33,043 nucleotides of DNA from Flavobacterium frigoris (lineage in GTDB: Bacteria > Bacteroidota > Bacteroidia > Flavobacteriales > Flavobacteriaceae). The position numbers were made by a program, and so were the translations under genes. This document shows, in pieces, positions 24,421-31,460 of the stretch. The stretch's first letter is position 1; each line of letters opens with the position of its first letter. The notes below the pieces were generated by a model. The model did no database searches, was not told the origin of the DNA, and was given only the letters and a program-made list of their open reading frames with translations. The stretch lies in the NCBI RefSeq assembly GCF_900111075.1, contig NZ_FOFZ01000023.1, positions 1 to 33,043 on the forward strand, in the 5' to 3' direction.

Positions 24421-24459
24421 CTCTTTCTATTCCGATGCTATTTATAAAACAGCCCAATT

Positions 24460-24514
24460 GTCAGTTCGAGCGGAGTCGAAAACCACTATTGCATCTCGAC
24501 TACGCTCTATGTGA
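24460..24514. repeat. Dispersed inverted repeat
   Basis: GAGCGGAGTCGA (24468-24479) and TCGACTACGCTC (24496-24507) form a 12-bp inverted repeat with one mismatch, framed by GTCA and GTGAC. I recognise the GTTCGAGCGGAGTCGA-type arm as a common intergenic repeat of Flavobacterium. Confidence 0.6.
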
Positions 24515-24553
24515 CAAAAATTAGTTCGGACTATATTGTACTTGTATTTGGTA

Positions 24554-26326
24554 CTAAATCACTCCCATTTTTTTCATTAGGAACGTAGCACTTTTATTTT
24601 TACAAATACCGTCACGGAGTTTATAATCAAAATGCAAGTCGTCATTAACGATTTCTACCTCGAAGCATTTGTTAGTTAAAGTATCCGGATACTCGTTTGT
24701 GGTCAGACATACTTCTATATCGTGCGTTGCAATTGCGCCAATTGCTTTATGCGCAATCACTTTCTTAACGACTTCTATGGTTCCGTTTCTTTTATCATCA
24801 GAGTTAGTTCCTCTTAGGATTTCGTCCAATAATACAAAAGCGGCATTGCCTTCTAATTCGTCCATGATCTGTTTTAGGCGCTTTATTTCGGCGAAAAAAT
24901 AAGATTCACTGTCAGACAAGGAATCCGACAAACGCATCGAAACTAGTACCGGCAAAGGATGTACATTTGCTTCATTGGCACAAACGACTGATCCAATTCC
25001 CGATAAAACCATATTTATCCCCAAACTACGTAGAAAAGTACTTTTTCCGGACATATTCGACCCTGTCAATATCATAAAAGATTGGGGATGAAAAGCTACT
25101 TCATTCCCTACTCTAGTATTGGCATTCAATAAAGGATGACTCAGGTCAGAGAAGTTGATTTTGAATTCGGTATTTAACGTTGGATAGACAAAATCAGTAT
25201 TATTGTAAGCAAAATTAGCGAGACTATTCAACATTTCGAATTCTCCAATAACATCTAGCCACTCTTCCAGTGCTTTTGCATGCGCTATTTTCCATTGAAT
25301 AAGCGATTTTAAAACATGGAGATTAAATAGAAAGGTTCCGTTGAATACTATAGCCGTAACCAAATTTCCAATACTATCCATATTCGAAAACAACGAAGCC
25401 AATTGTTTGAGATGAACGTTAGCATTCTCTTTTTTATATTTAAGTTTTGCCTGTAATGCTAAAAGCTTTTCGGATTTAAATGATTCCTCTTCTATTTGTT
25501 GCATCAGCAAACCGTACTGCTTGATTATCTTATCAATATCTGACGAATTAGCGATTTCGATTTGAATCCGTTTTAAAAAACGACCCAAATAAGCCATATT
25601 AAAAACAAATAAATACGTCGAAAGAGAAAGAAAATGTGAGTTTGATGTCAAGAAATAAGCAATAAGTGTACTAAAAAACAGAATAGGTGAAATATAGGAA
25701 ATCAATACCGCTGTTTTTGACAAGGGTTTACTGTTGAAAGTACTCCATTTTAGCAAAGTATCATAGCTTGTTTTAGAATCCTGGCTTATTTTGGCCAAAG
25801 CCAAGAAATTCTGACGCCAATCTAACTTTTCGGAAAGTTCTTTGACAGCTGATTGATTTCTAATGATCTCCTCATTTGAGGATAATGTAAGTAGTTGATT
25901 GGCTAATTTTTTCTTTCCTATAAAAGTGGCTGTTCTATTTAGGTTTTGGAACAGGGAATGTTCTCCAAAAATATCCAGATCATAGGCGTAAGGATGATGA
26001 AAATCATTAAACTCTTGTCCGTTTTCAAATGGAATGGCATTTTTCTCTAAATAGGAAATCTCATTTTCGTTAATTTCTACCAAAGCCGAGTTTATCTTTT
26101 TTTCGAAAAGCAACTTGGAATGAATTCGCATTAAAATGATAAATCCTGCAAAAAAGAAAACAGCAGAAACTATAAAAATAATTTCGCTGTTTTTTATATA
26201 ATAATAAAGAGATCCTAAAAAAAGAACAACAGACAACAACCTAAGTAAACTGATTGTATTGTATTTTTTATTTATTTTGCTTAATTCTTGTGAATAGCTT
26301 TTACTCTTAGCACTGTATGAATCCAT
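24554..26326 (-). CDS. Membrane-anchored MutS-like ATPase
   Basis: 590 aa. The C-terminal domain is a MutS ATPase: Walker A TGSNMSGKST (421-430), Walker B FVLLDE (497-502) with EILRGTNSDDKRNGT and ATHD (533-536). The N-terminal mismatch-binding domain of true MutS is missing; instead there are four predicted TM helices (about 27-45, 48-66, 205-227, 232-250). Between and after them lie helical MutS core/lever segments. Such TM-MutS proteins are known from Bacteroidota but their role is not established; they are not mismatch-repair MutS. 86 bp downstream of the universal stress gene on the same strand, so possibly co-transcribed. Converges on dnaN. Confidence 0.88.
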   Translation of the reverse strand: MDSYSAKSKSYSQELSKINKKYNTISLLRLLSVVLFLGSLYYYIKNSEIIFIVSAVFFFAGFIILMRIHSKLLFEKKINSALVEINENEISYLEKNAIPFENGQEFNDFHHPYAYDLDIFGEHSLFQNLNRTATFIGKKKLANQLLTLSSNEEIIRNQSAVKELSEKLDWRQNFLALAKISQDSKTSYDTLLKWSTFNSKPLSKTAVLISYISPILFFSTLIAYFLTSNSHFLSLSTYLFVFNMAYLGRFLKRIQIEIANSSDIDKIIKQYGLLMQQIEEESFKSEKLLALQAKLKYKKENANVHLKQLASLFSNMDSIGNLVTAIVFNGTFLFNLHVLKSLIQWKIAHAKALEEWLDVIGEFEMLNSLANFAYNNTDFVYPTLNTEFKINFSDLSHPLLNANTRVGNEVAFHPQSFMILTGSNMSGKSTFLRSLGINMVLSGIGSVVCANEANVHPLPVLVSMRLSDSLSDSESYFFAEIKRLKQIMDELEGNAAFVLLDEILRGTNSDDKRNGTIEVVKKVIAHKAIGAIATHDIEVCLTTNEYPDTLTNKCFEVEIVNDDLHFDYKLRDGICKNKSATFLMKKMGVI

Positions 26327-26412
26327 ATTTTGATTTAATTGAAATACAAATATAGGTGTACCGCAATAAATAAACTATTAGAATCAGGAACAATAATAAG
26401 AACACTCTGAAC

Positions 26413-27249
26413 TTAGTCTTCCATAGGAATTGCCAAAATGGGAACGTCAAAATTATTGGCAAATTTCTTAGTCAGGCTGGGATGGAATAAACCTTCAAAA
26501 AACGTTCTTTTATACGTCACCATTGTCAGTATATCAATTTCTTGAATTAAGATAAAATCTAAAATAGTCTCTTTTACATCATCACTGTCTATGACAAAAA
26601 ATTCAATAGGATCATTCTCAAAGGCCTCTTCCCATTTCTTAATTGTCGCTTTTTCAACATCAGATTTGCTAGTTTTCACATAAAGACATTTTACAACTGC
26701 ATTAGCCATTTTGGCTAATTTTATTGTGTTTTTAAGCGCTTTTTTATCTTTAGTTCTAAATCGAGTTGTAAAACCTATAGTTTCTGTTTTTTTGAATTTG
26801 GCATCAACGGGAATGCATAGCATCGGTACATCAATATCAGCCAAAACATTACCGGTATTAGTACCAGAAAAAAACTCTGACCACCCGGAGGCGCCCTCAG
26901 TACCCATAATCACATAATCTATTTTATCATCCTTGATTGATTTGTTAATATTATAAAGCAAATTACCATCCATAAGACGATGCGTCATTTTAATTTTATC
27001 CAGATTGTGCTCTGCTGCTATGGCGCGAAGTTTTGGAATTTCTTCTTTAAACATTTCAAATTGTGACAACTCTACTGATTCATATATAACCATATAATTT
27101 TCAGGAAAAAACTGATTGTCAAATACTGGCAAATCAAAAGTATGCAATAACACCAGTTCACCCTGTACTATTTTTGCAAATTCTAAAGCGTGTACAAATG
27201 CATTAGTGGCGGCTTCAGAAAAATCGGTTGGAAATAATATACGTTTCAT
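26413..27249 (-). CDS. Universal stress protein, tandem Usp domains
   Basis: 278 aa from the ATG at 27249 (MKRILFPTDFSEAATNAF). Two Usp alpha/beta domains: the first (about 1-145) keeps the ATP-binding pattern MGTEGASGWSEFFSGTNTGN; the second (about 150-278) ends TYKRTFFEGLFHPSLTKKFA and lacks that glycine motif, so probably only one site binds nucleotide. Cytoplasmic stress-survival factor of unsettled mechanism. The frame opens at 27273 with a TTG, close to the -7 box at 27278-27285, so the ATG is preferred. Confidence 0.92.
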   Translation of the reverse strand: MKRILFPTDFSEAATNAFVHALEFAKIVQGELVLLHTFDLPVFDNQFFPENYMVIYESVELSQFEMFKEEIPKLRAIAAEHNLDKIKMTHRLMDGNLLYNINKSIKDDKIDYVIMGTEGASGWSEFFSGTNTGNVLADIDVPMLCIPVDAKFKKTETIGFTTRFRTKDKKALKNTIKLAKMANAVVKCLYVKTSKSDVEKATIKKWEEAFENDPIEFFVIDSDDVKETILDFILIQEIDILTMVTYKRTFFEGLFHPSLTKKFANNFDVPILAIPMED

Positions 27250-27277
27250 TTTGAATGGTTTAAAGTTGTACAATAAT

Positions 27278-27285
27278 CAAATTTA
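27278..27285 (-). promoter_or_regulatory. -7 box of the universal stress gene
   Basis: TAAATTTG on the minus strand, a full match to TAnnTTTG, about 30 bp before the ATG. No TTG at proper spacing. Confidence 0.45.
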
Positions 27286-27391
27286 CACCTAAAGTTACAA
27301 TTATAATATGATAAATATCAGTCAGTTTCATTTTTTTTAGCACTTTTCAACCCACTATTCAATATTAAAATAGATACTTCTTTAGATTTAG

Positions 27392-27399
27392 TACCTTTG
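27392..27399 (+). promoter_or_regulatory. -7 box of mnmE
   Basis: TACCTTTG, 20 bp before the ATG of mnmE. No clear -33. Confidence 0.5.
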
Positions 27400-27418
27400 C
27401 AACTTAGACAAAACAACT

Positions 27419-28819
27419 ATGTTATATAACGATTCTATAGTAGCCTTGGCAACCCCTTCTGGAGCTGGAGCTATTGCAATCATCCGAATTTCAGGCGCTG
27501 AAGCAATTACTATTGGTAATAGTGTTTTTAAATCTATTAAAAACAAAGATTTAACCAAGCAAAAAACACATACCCTACATTTAGGGCATATTATCGACGA
27601 CCAAAAAACGCTCGACGAAGTATTGGTATCCCTTTTTAAAGGCCCCAACTCCTATACTGGCGAAAATACGATTGAAATATCCTGTCACGGTTCTACGTAT
27701 ATCCAACAGCAAATTATACAGCTGCTACTGCGTAAAGGCTGCCGTATGGCTGATCCGGGAGAATTTACGCTTCGCGCTTTCCTAAACGGAAAACTAGATT
27801 TGTCGCAAGCTGAAGCCGTAGCCGATTTAATCTCTTCTGATAATGAAGCATCGCACCAAATCGCGATGCAGCAAATGCGTGGTGGCTTCTCTAATGAAAT
27901 AGCCAAATTAAGAGAAGAACTGTTGAATTTTGCTTCGCTCATCGAACTCGAACTCGACTTTGCAGAGGAAGATGTGGAATTTGCAGATCGTACCCAATTC
28001 CACGAATTGCTGAACAGAATCGAGTTTGTGCTAAAAAGACTAATCGACTCTTTTGCAGTAGGAAACGTAATCAAAAACGGAATTCCAGTCGCCATTGTGG
28101 GAGAACCCAATGTGGGAAAATCGACATTGCTGAATGCTTTATTGAACGAAGAACGCGCTATCGTTTCGGAGATTGCCGGAACAACCCGTGACACCATTGA
28201 AGACGAACTAGTCATTGGCGGAATCGGATTTCGATTCATTGATACCGCAGGGATCCGTGAAACACAGGATGTGGTAGAAAGCATCGGTATTCGTAAAACT
28301 TTCGAGAAAATCGAACAATCACAAGTGGTTCTTTATCTGTTTGAAAGCTTAAAATTCAAAGTTCAAAGTTCTGAATATATACTAGAAATCGAGAAGGTGA
28401 AAAATCAATTTCCGCTAAAACCATTAGTGGTAGTGATCAATAAAACCGAATTACTGACTGATGACGAAGTTGCCGAAATCAAAAATCAACTCCAACCCCT
28501 AAACGTGATTCTCGAAATGATCTCTGCCAAACAAAACTTAGGTATCGAAGAATTAAAAAACCAATTACTATCTTTTGTCAATACCGGAGCATTAAGAAAT
28601 AACGAAACGATAGTTACGAACACAAGACATTATGACTCTTTGCTGAAAGCATTGGAGGAAATAACCAAAGTAAAATACGGACTAGAAACGAATCTACCTA
28701 GTGACTTAATGGCCATCGATATCAAGGAAGCCTTGTATCATTTTGGGACGATTACGGGTCAGGTTACAAATGATGAATTACTTGGTAATATATTTGCTAA
28801 TTTCTGTATCGGGAAATAA
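27419..28819 (+). CDS. mnmE: tRNA modification GTPase MnmE
   Basis: 466 aa. With MnmG it adds the carboxymethylaminomethyl group to U34 of certain tRNAs. N-terminal folate-binding domain (1-120: ALATPSGAGAIAIIRISG, GPNSYTGENTIEISCHG), helical domain, and inserted G domain: G1 GEPNVGKS (228-235), G2 GTTRDTIED, G3 DTAGIRET (275-282), G4 NKTE (341-344). The C-terminal FCIGK holds the catalytic Cys463. Between G3 and G4, residues 310-320 (SLKFKVQSSEY) are encoded by a tandem TTCAAAG repeat that looks like an inserted dispersed repeat. The last 18 bases form the likely attachment site of the mobile element that follows. Confidence 0.97.
   Translation: MLYNDSIVALATPSGAGAIAIIRISGAEAITIGNSVFKSIKNKDLTKQKTHTLHLGHIIDDQKTLDEVLVSLFKGPNSYTGENTIEISCHGSTYIQQQIIQLLLRKGCRMADPGEFTLRAFLNGKLDLSQAEAVADLISSDNEASHQIAMQQMRGGFSNEIAKLREELLNFASLIELELDFAEEDVEFADRTQFHELLNRIEFVLKRLIDSFAVGNVIKNGIPVAIVGEPNVGKSTLLNALLNEERAIVSEIAGTTRDTIEDELVIGGIGFRFIDTAGIRETQDVVESIGIRKTFEKIEQSQVVLYLFESLKFKVQSSEYILEIEKVKNQFPLKPLVVVINKTELLTDDEVAEIKNQLQPLNVILEMISAKQNLGIEELKNQLLSFVNTGALRNNETIVTNTRHYDSLLKALEEITKVKYGLETNLPSDLMAIDIKEALYHFGTITGQVTNDELLGNIFANFCIGK
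28351..28375 (+). repeat. In-frame TTCAAAG repeat inside mnmE
   Basis: Two exact TTCAAAG heptamers (28355-28368) and a decayed third (TTCTGAA) give a 21-bp, in-frame tract coding for FKVQSSE. ATTCAAAGTTCAAAG strings are familiar as intergenic Flavobacterium repeats. Confidence 0.6.
28802..28819 (+). other. Likely attachment site (attL core) at the 3' end of mnmE
   Basis: TTCTGTATCGGGAAATAA, the last codons and stop of mnmE, fits from memory the 18-bp trmE/mnmE core (TTCTGTATyGGkAArTAA) used by SGI1-type islands. An integrase gene starts 149 bp further on, reading away from mnmE. No second copy is seen in this window. Confidence 0.6.
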
Positions 28820-28823
28820 ATAC

Positions 28824-28853
28824 ACTTTCTTTAAGTATCATTAACTTTCTTTA
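28824..28853 (+). repeat. Direct repeats next to attL
   Basis: ACTTTCTTTA at 28824-28833 and again at 28844-28853, a 20-bp period (two helical turns), 5 bp past the putative core. Suited to be arm-type integrase sites. Confidence 0.45.
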
Positions 28854-28909
28854 GCTTGACTACCATTGATTTAACGGTATTTTAAGTTTCTTCTATTAAG
28901 TTTAATTCA

Positions 28910-28967
28910 TACATTTGTTACACTCAATGTACACCTTAACTAAAAAAAGGTGTAAAAATGTACACCT
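28910..28967 (+). promoter_or_regulatory. Integrase promoter and TGTACACCT repeats
   Basis: -7 box TACATTTG (28910-28917), then TGTACACCT at 28928-28936 and 28959-28967 with an inverted AAGGTGTA at 28947-28954 between. The last copy abuts the ATG. Two mutually exclusive hairpins are possible in the leader: TACACCTT with AAGGTGTA, or AGGTGTA with TACACCT next to the start codon. Confidence 0.55.
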
Positions 28968-30095
28968 ATGAAGATCACTTTAAAGAAAAAGAAACTACAG
29001 AATGGCAAATTCAGTCTATATTTGGAATACTATAAAGGTTCAACCGTAGATGCAAATGGCAAACGCATTCATTTAAGGAATTTTGAATATTTGAAGATCT
29101 ACCCTTATCAAGATCCAAAAACTGCTAGTGAAAAGAAAGAAAATAAAGAGATTGAAATCCTAACAGAACAAATACTATCTATTAAAAAAACAGAGTATTT
29201 TCAAGGAAAGTACGATATAAAGAACACTGCAAAAAGTAAACGTCTATTTTTAGATTTCTTTCATGAAAAAACCGAAGAGAAAATTGATAGCCCAAAAAAT
29301 TATGGAAATTGGACAGCTGCATTTCTACACTTAAAAAAATGTATCTCTACCAACCTCACTTTTGATGAAGTTGATGAAAGCTTTACAAAAAGAGTGAGAC
29401 TCTATTTTGAAAAGGAAGCTAGAACAAAAAGCAACACCTCTTTATCTCTAAATTCTAAATACTCTTATTTTAACAAATTTAAAGCTGCTCTCCGTGCTGC
29501 TTTTGATGAAGGTTATATTTCTATAAATTATGCGTCAAAAGTAAAATCATTTGAACAAGCTGAAAGTCAAAGAGAATATTTAACATTACAAGAGTTGCAA
29601 AAATTAGCAAAAACTGATTGTAAATATGAAGTTCTGAAACGTGCTTTTATTTTTTCTTCGCTTGTAGGATTGAGATGGTCAGATATCAATACCATGGTGT
29701 GGTCAGAAGTTAGAGATGAAGAAAATACGAGTAGAATAAATTTCCGCCAAGAAAAAACAGATGGTGTTGAATATCTATACATTTCAAAGCAAGCTCGTGA
29801 ACTATTGGGCGAGAGAGAATCTCCTTCAGACAGAGTCTTTGTTGGACTGAAATACAGTGCTGTATATAATAACGAAATTGTACGTTGGTGCAATCGTGCT
29901 GGTATTTCAAAGCACATAACTTTTCACAGTGCCAGACATACGAATGCGGTTCTATTACTGGAGAACGGGGCTGATATTTATACCGTTTCTAAGAGATTAG
30001 GACATCGAGAAATCCGTACGACCGCTATTTACGCTAAAATTGTGGATCAAAAAATGAAAGAAGCCGCAAATCTAATACCTAACATTAATATTTAA
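28968..30095 (+). CDS. Tyrosine recombinase (integrase) of the mobile element
   Basis: 375 aa, Bacteroidota-type integrase. N-terminal arm-binding domain (1-90: KITLKKKKLQNGKFSLYLEY), SAM-like core-binding domain (about 105-200), and catalytic domain with Arg236 (LVGLRWSDI), Lys263 (RQEKTDG), His320 and Arg323 (HSARHT), His346 (RLGHREIRTT) and Tyr355 (TAIYAK): all six catalytic positions are present, so it should be active. It would join the element at the mnmE 3' end. Start chosen at the ATG following the TGTACACCT repeat. Followed after 3 bp by the membrane-protein gene. Confidence 0.94.
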   Translation: MKITLKKKKLQNGKFSLYLEYYKGSTVDANGKRIHLRNFEYLKIYPYQDPKTASEKKENKEIEILTEQILSIKKTEYFQGKYDIKNTAKSKRLFLDFFHEKTEEKIDSPKNYGNWTAAFLHLKKCISTNLTFDEVDESFTKRVRLYFEKEARTKSNTSLSLNSKYSYFNKFKAALRAAFDEGYISINYASKVKSFEQAESQREYLTLQELQKLAKTDCKYEVLKRAFIFSSLVGLRWSDINTMVWSEVRDEENTSRINFRQEKTDGVEYLYISKQARELLGERESPSDRVFVGLKYSAVYNNEIVRWCNRAGISKHITFHSARHTNAVLLLENGADIYTVSKRLGHREIRTTAIYAKIVDQKMKEAANLIPNINI

Positions 30096-30098
30096 TCA

Positions 30099-30962
30099 AT
30101 GAAAAAAATTGAAACCATTCTAAAAATTGCTGGCTTTATGGGACTAGCCTTTTTATATGTTCAGCTATTCCTGATTTTTCAAGATGATTACTTTTACTTA
30201 TTAACTATCTTAATAGAAATGCTTGTGTTGGGTGTGATTGCTTTTAAATTATTGTCGATATATTGGCAATGTTTCATCTTCTTTATGTTAAATGAGACAT
30301 ACAAAGGATACAACAAAAACATAGAAAAACCCCGATTATTACTTCATTTACTTTTTTTTCCAATTTCAATTTTCTTTTTGTCAATGATTAAAAATTTCTC
30401 TGATTTCAATCGCAATATAAAAAGCACTACTAGTTTTTTAAATATGATTGAAGTACCAAATTATATAATTTTAACGATGTTTATCTTTGGTTTTATTATT
30501 TCTGTTTTAGTTATGTTTACCACTTGGACTAAAAAATTTGAAAAAAGTTATATTCCAATGATGAAAGAACAACTTACTCCACAGATGGTAATTCTTGAAT
30601 TTAAAGAAATACTAGGTATTGAAGAAATTTACACAAATGAACTTATTAAAAATAAAAGATGTGAAGTTTCTTTTGATAATTTTAAACTTTTTGCTAGTGG
30701 AAAAAAAATGAGTAACAAAATCAAGTGGATTGATAAAAAAGGTCAAAAATCAACTAAGGATGCAAAAAGTAAGGATATTACATTTGGATTTATTTTTGAT
30801 ATGCTACATGAAAATATTATCAACGGCGGAATAAAAAATTTGACAGGTCAAAAAAGAAGTCTAATTATGAATTTAATTACTGAAAATTTCACTAAAGAAA
30901 ATGAAATCATAAAAAAAGTTAACATTAATAAGGCATATAATAATTGGAAACCTAATAGCTAA
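30099..30962 (+). CDS. Four-TM protein of unknown function (287 aa)
   Basis: Not recognised. Four predicted TM helices at about 8-27, 32-52, 80-100 and 122-142, in two pairs with a polar loop (NETYKGYNKNIEKPR), then a soluble, Lys-rich C-terminal domain of about 140 aa: TPQMVILEFKEILGIEEIYT, CEVSFDNFKLFASGKKMSNK, ITFGFIFDMLHENIINGGIK, SLIMNLITENFTKEN. It starts 3 bp after the integrase stop, so the two are translated together or at least co-transcribed. The very AT-rich coding sequence suggests recent transfer. Cargo such as a phage-defence or exclusion protein is possible but only a guess from position. Confidence 0.75.
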   Translation: MKKIETILKIAGFMGLAFLYVQLFLIFQDDYFYLLTILIEMLVLGVIAFKLLSIYWQCFIFFMLNETYKGYNKNIEKPRLLLHLLFFPISIFFLSMIKNFSDFNRNIKSTTSFLNMIEVPNYIILTMFIFGFIISVLVMFTTWTKKFEKSYIPMMKEQLTPQMVILEFKEILGIEEIYTNELIKNKRCEVSFDNFKLFASGKKMSNKIKWIDKKGQKSTKDAKSKDITFGFIFDMLHENIINGGIKNLTGQKRSLIMNLITENFTKENEIIKKVNINKAYNNWKPNS

Positions 30963-31037
30963 ATTATTAAAGGGTAAAAGTCGAAAATTTCCTTTATATC
31001 CTGCTATAACCCTATTTACCGCGAATTAGCTTTACTA

Positions 31038-31045
31038 TAGTTTTG
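31038..31045 (+). promoter_or_regulatory. -7 box upstream of the HTH gene
   Basis: TAGTTTTG fits TAnnTTTG, 37 bp before the ATG at 31083 in the 120-bp gap after the membrane-protein gene. Confidence 0.45.
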
Positions 31046-31082
31046 CTTTCATTAAATCATTTAACGATAAACAAAGTCACTT

Positions 31083-31370
31083 ATGGAAAGTAATGCTATT
31101 ATTCAAAAATTAGCCCAATTAGAAAAACTTATAATTGGGACCAACAAACAAATATTCACGGTAGATGATGTTGTAAACTATACCGGCTTCTCAAAATCCT
31201 ATGTATATAAACTTGTACATAACAACATAATCCCGTATTCGAAGCCAAATAATCGTACTCTATTTTTTACTAAGGCAGAAATAGACGAATGGTTACTTCA
31301 AAACAAATCAAAGTCGATTTCTCAAATCGAAAAAGAAGCTTTAGAATATACAAATTCAGTAAAAAAATAA
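31083..31370 (+). CDS. Helix-turn-helix (excisionase-like) DNA-binding protein
   Basis: 95 aa. The central HTH_17/MerR-type fold reads FTVDDVVNYTGFSKSYVYKL, then VHNNIIPYSKPNNRTLFFTK and AEIDEWLLQNK, the standard pattern of excisionase-like proteins in Bacteroidota elements. N-terminal helix (IIQKLAQLEKLIIGTNK) may be a coiled coil for dimer formation. Probable role: directing excision or regulating the downstream helicase gene, next to the palindrome at 31420-31442. Confidence 0.88.
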   Translation: MESNAIIQKLAQLEKLIIGTNKQIFTVDDVVNYTGFSKSYVYKLVHNNIIPYSKPNNRTLFFTKAEIDEWLLQNKSKSISQIEKEALEYTNSVKK

Positions 31371-31402
31371 AAGCGTTCAATTCCTCCAAATTGAAACGCT
31401 TT
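31370..31402 (+). terminator. Hairpin after the HTH gene, probable weak terminator
   Basis: AAAGCGTTCAATT (31370-31382) pairs with AATTGAAACGCTTT (31389-31402) with one bulged T. The following T content is low, so termination would be partial. Confidence 0.5.
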
Positions 31403-31419
31403 ACTAAAACTCTAACAAT

Positions 31420-31442
31420 ATTGTATCTTTCAAAGATACAAT
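31420..31442 (+). promoter_or_regulatory. Perfect palindrome upstream of the helicase gene (candidate operator)
   Basis: Arms ATTGTATCTTT (31420-31430) and AAAGATACAAT (31432-31442) around one C, 18 bp before the ATG. A further half-site, ATTGTAT, lies at 31453-31459. It includes TATCTTTC, one base from a -7 box. It may be an operator for the HTH protein or a leader hairpin. Confidence 0.6.
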
Positions 31443-31460
31443 AAAAACTACTATTGTATA

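Noticed and set aside
24220..24447. 75-codon open frame after dnaN
   Set aside because: It runs through the terminator, the C/G-rich palindrome and a T-rich tandem repeat, giving only Arg/Pro and then Phe/Tyr-rich runs.
27685..28284. 199-codon frame opposite mnmE
   Set aside because: Ser-rich shadow of the MnmE reading frame; no family features.
28928..28967. CRISPR-like reading of the TGTACACCT repeats
   Set aside because: Only three short copies, one inverted, with unequal spacing; no spacers and no cas genes.
30099..30962. Phage holin or toxin call for the four-TM protein
   Set aside because: Too long, with a large soluble C-terminal domain, and no lysis or antitoxin gene beside it.
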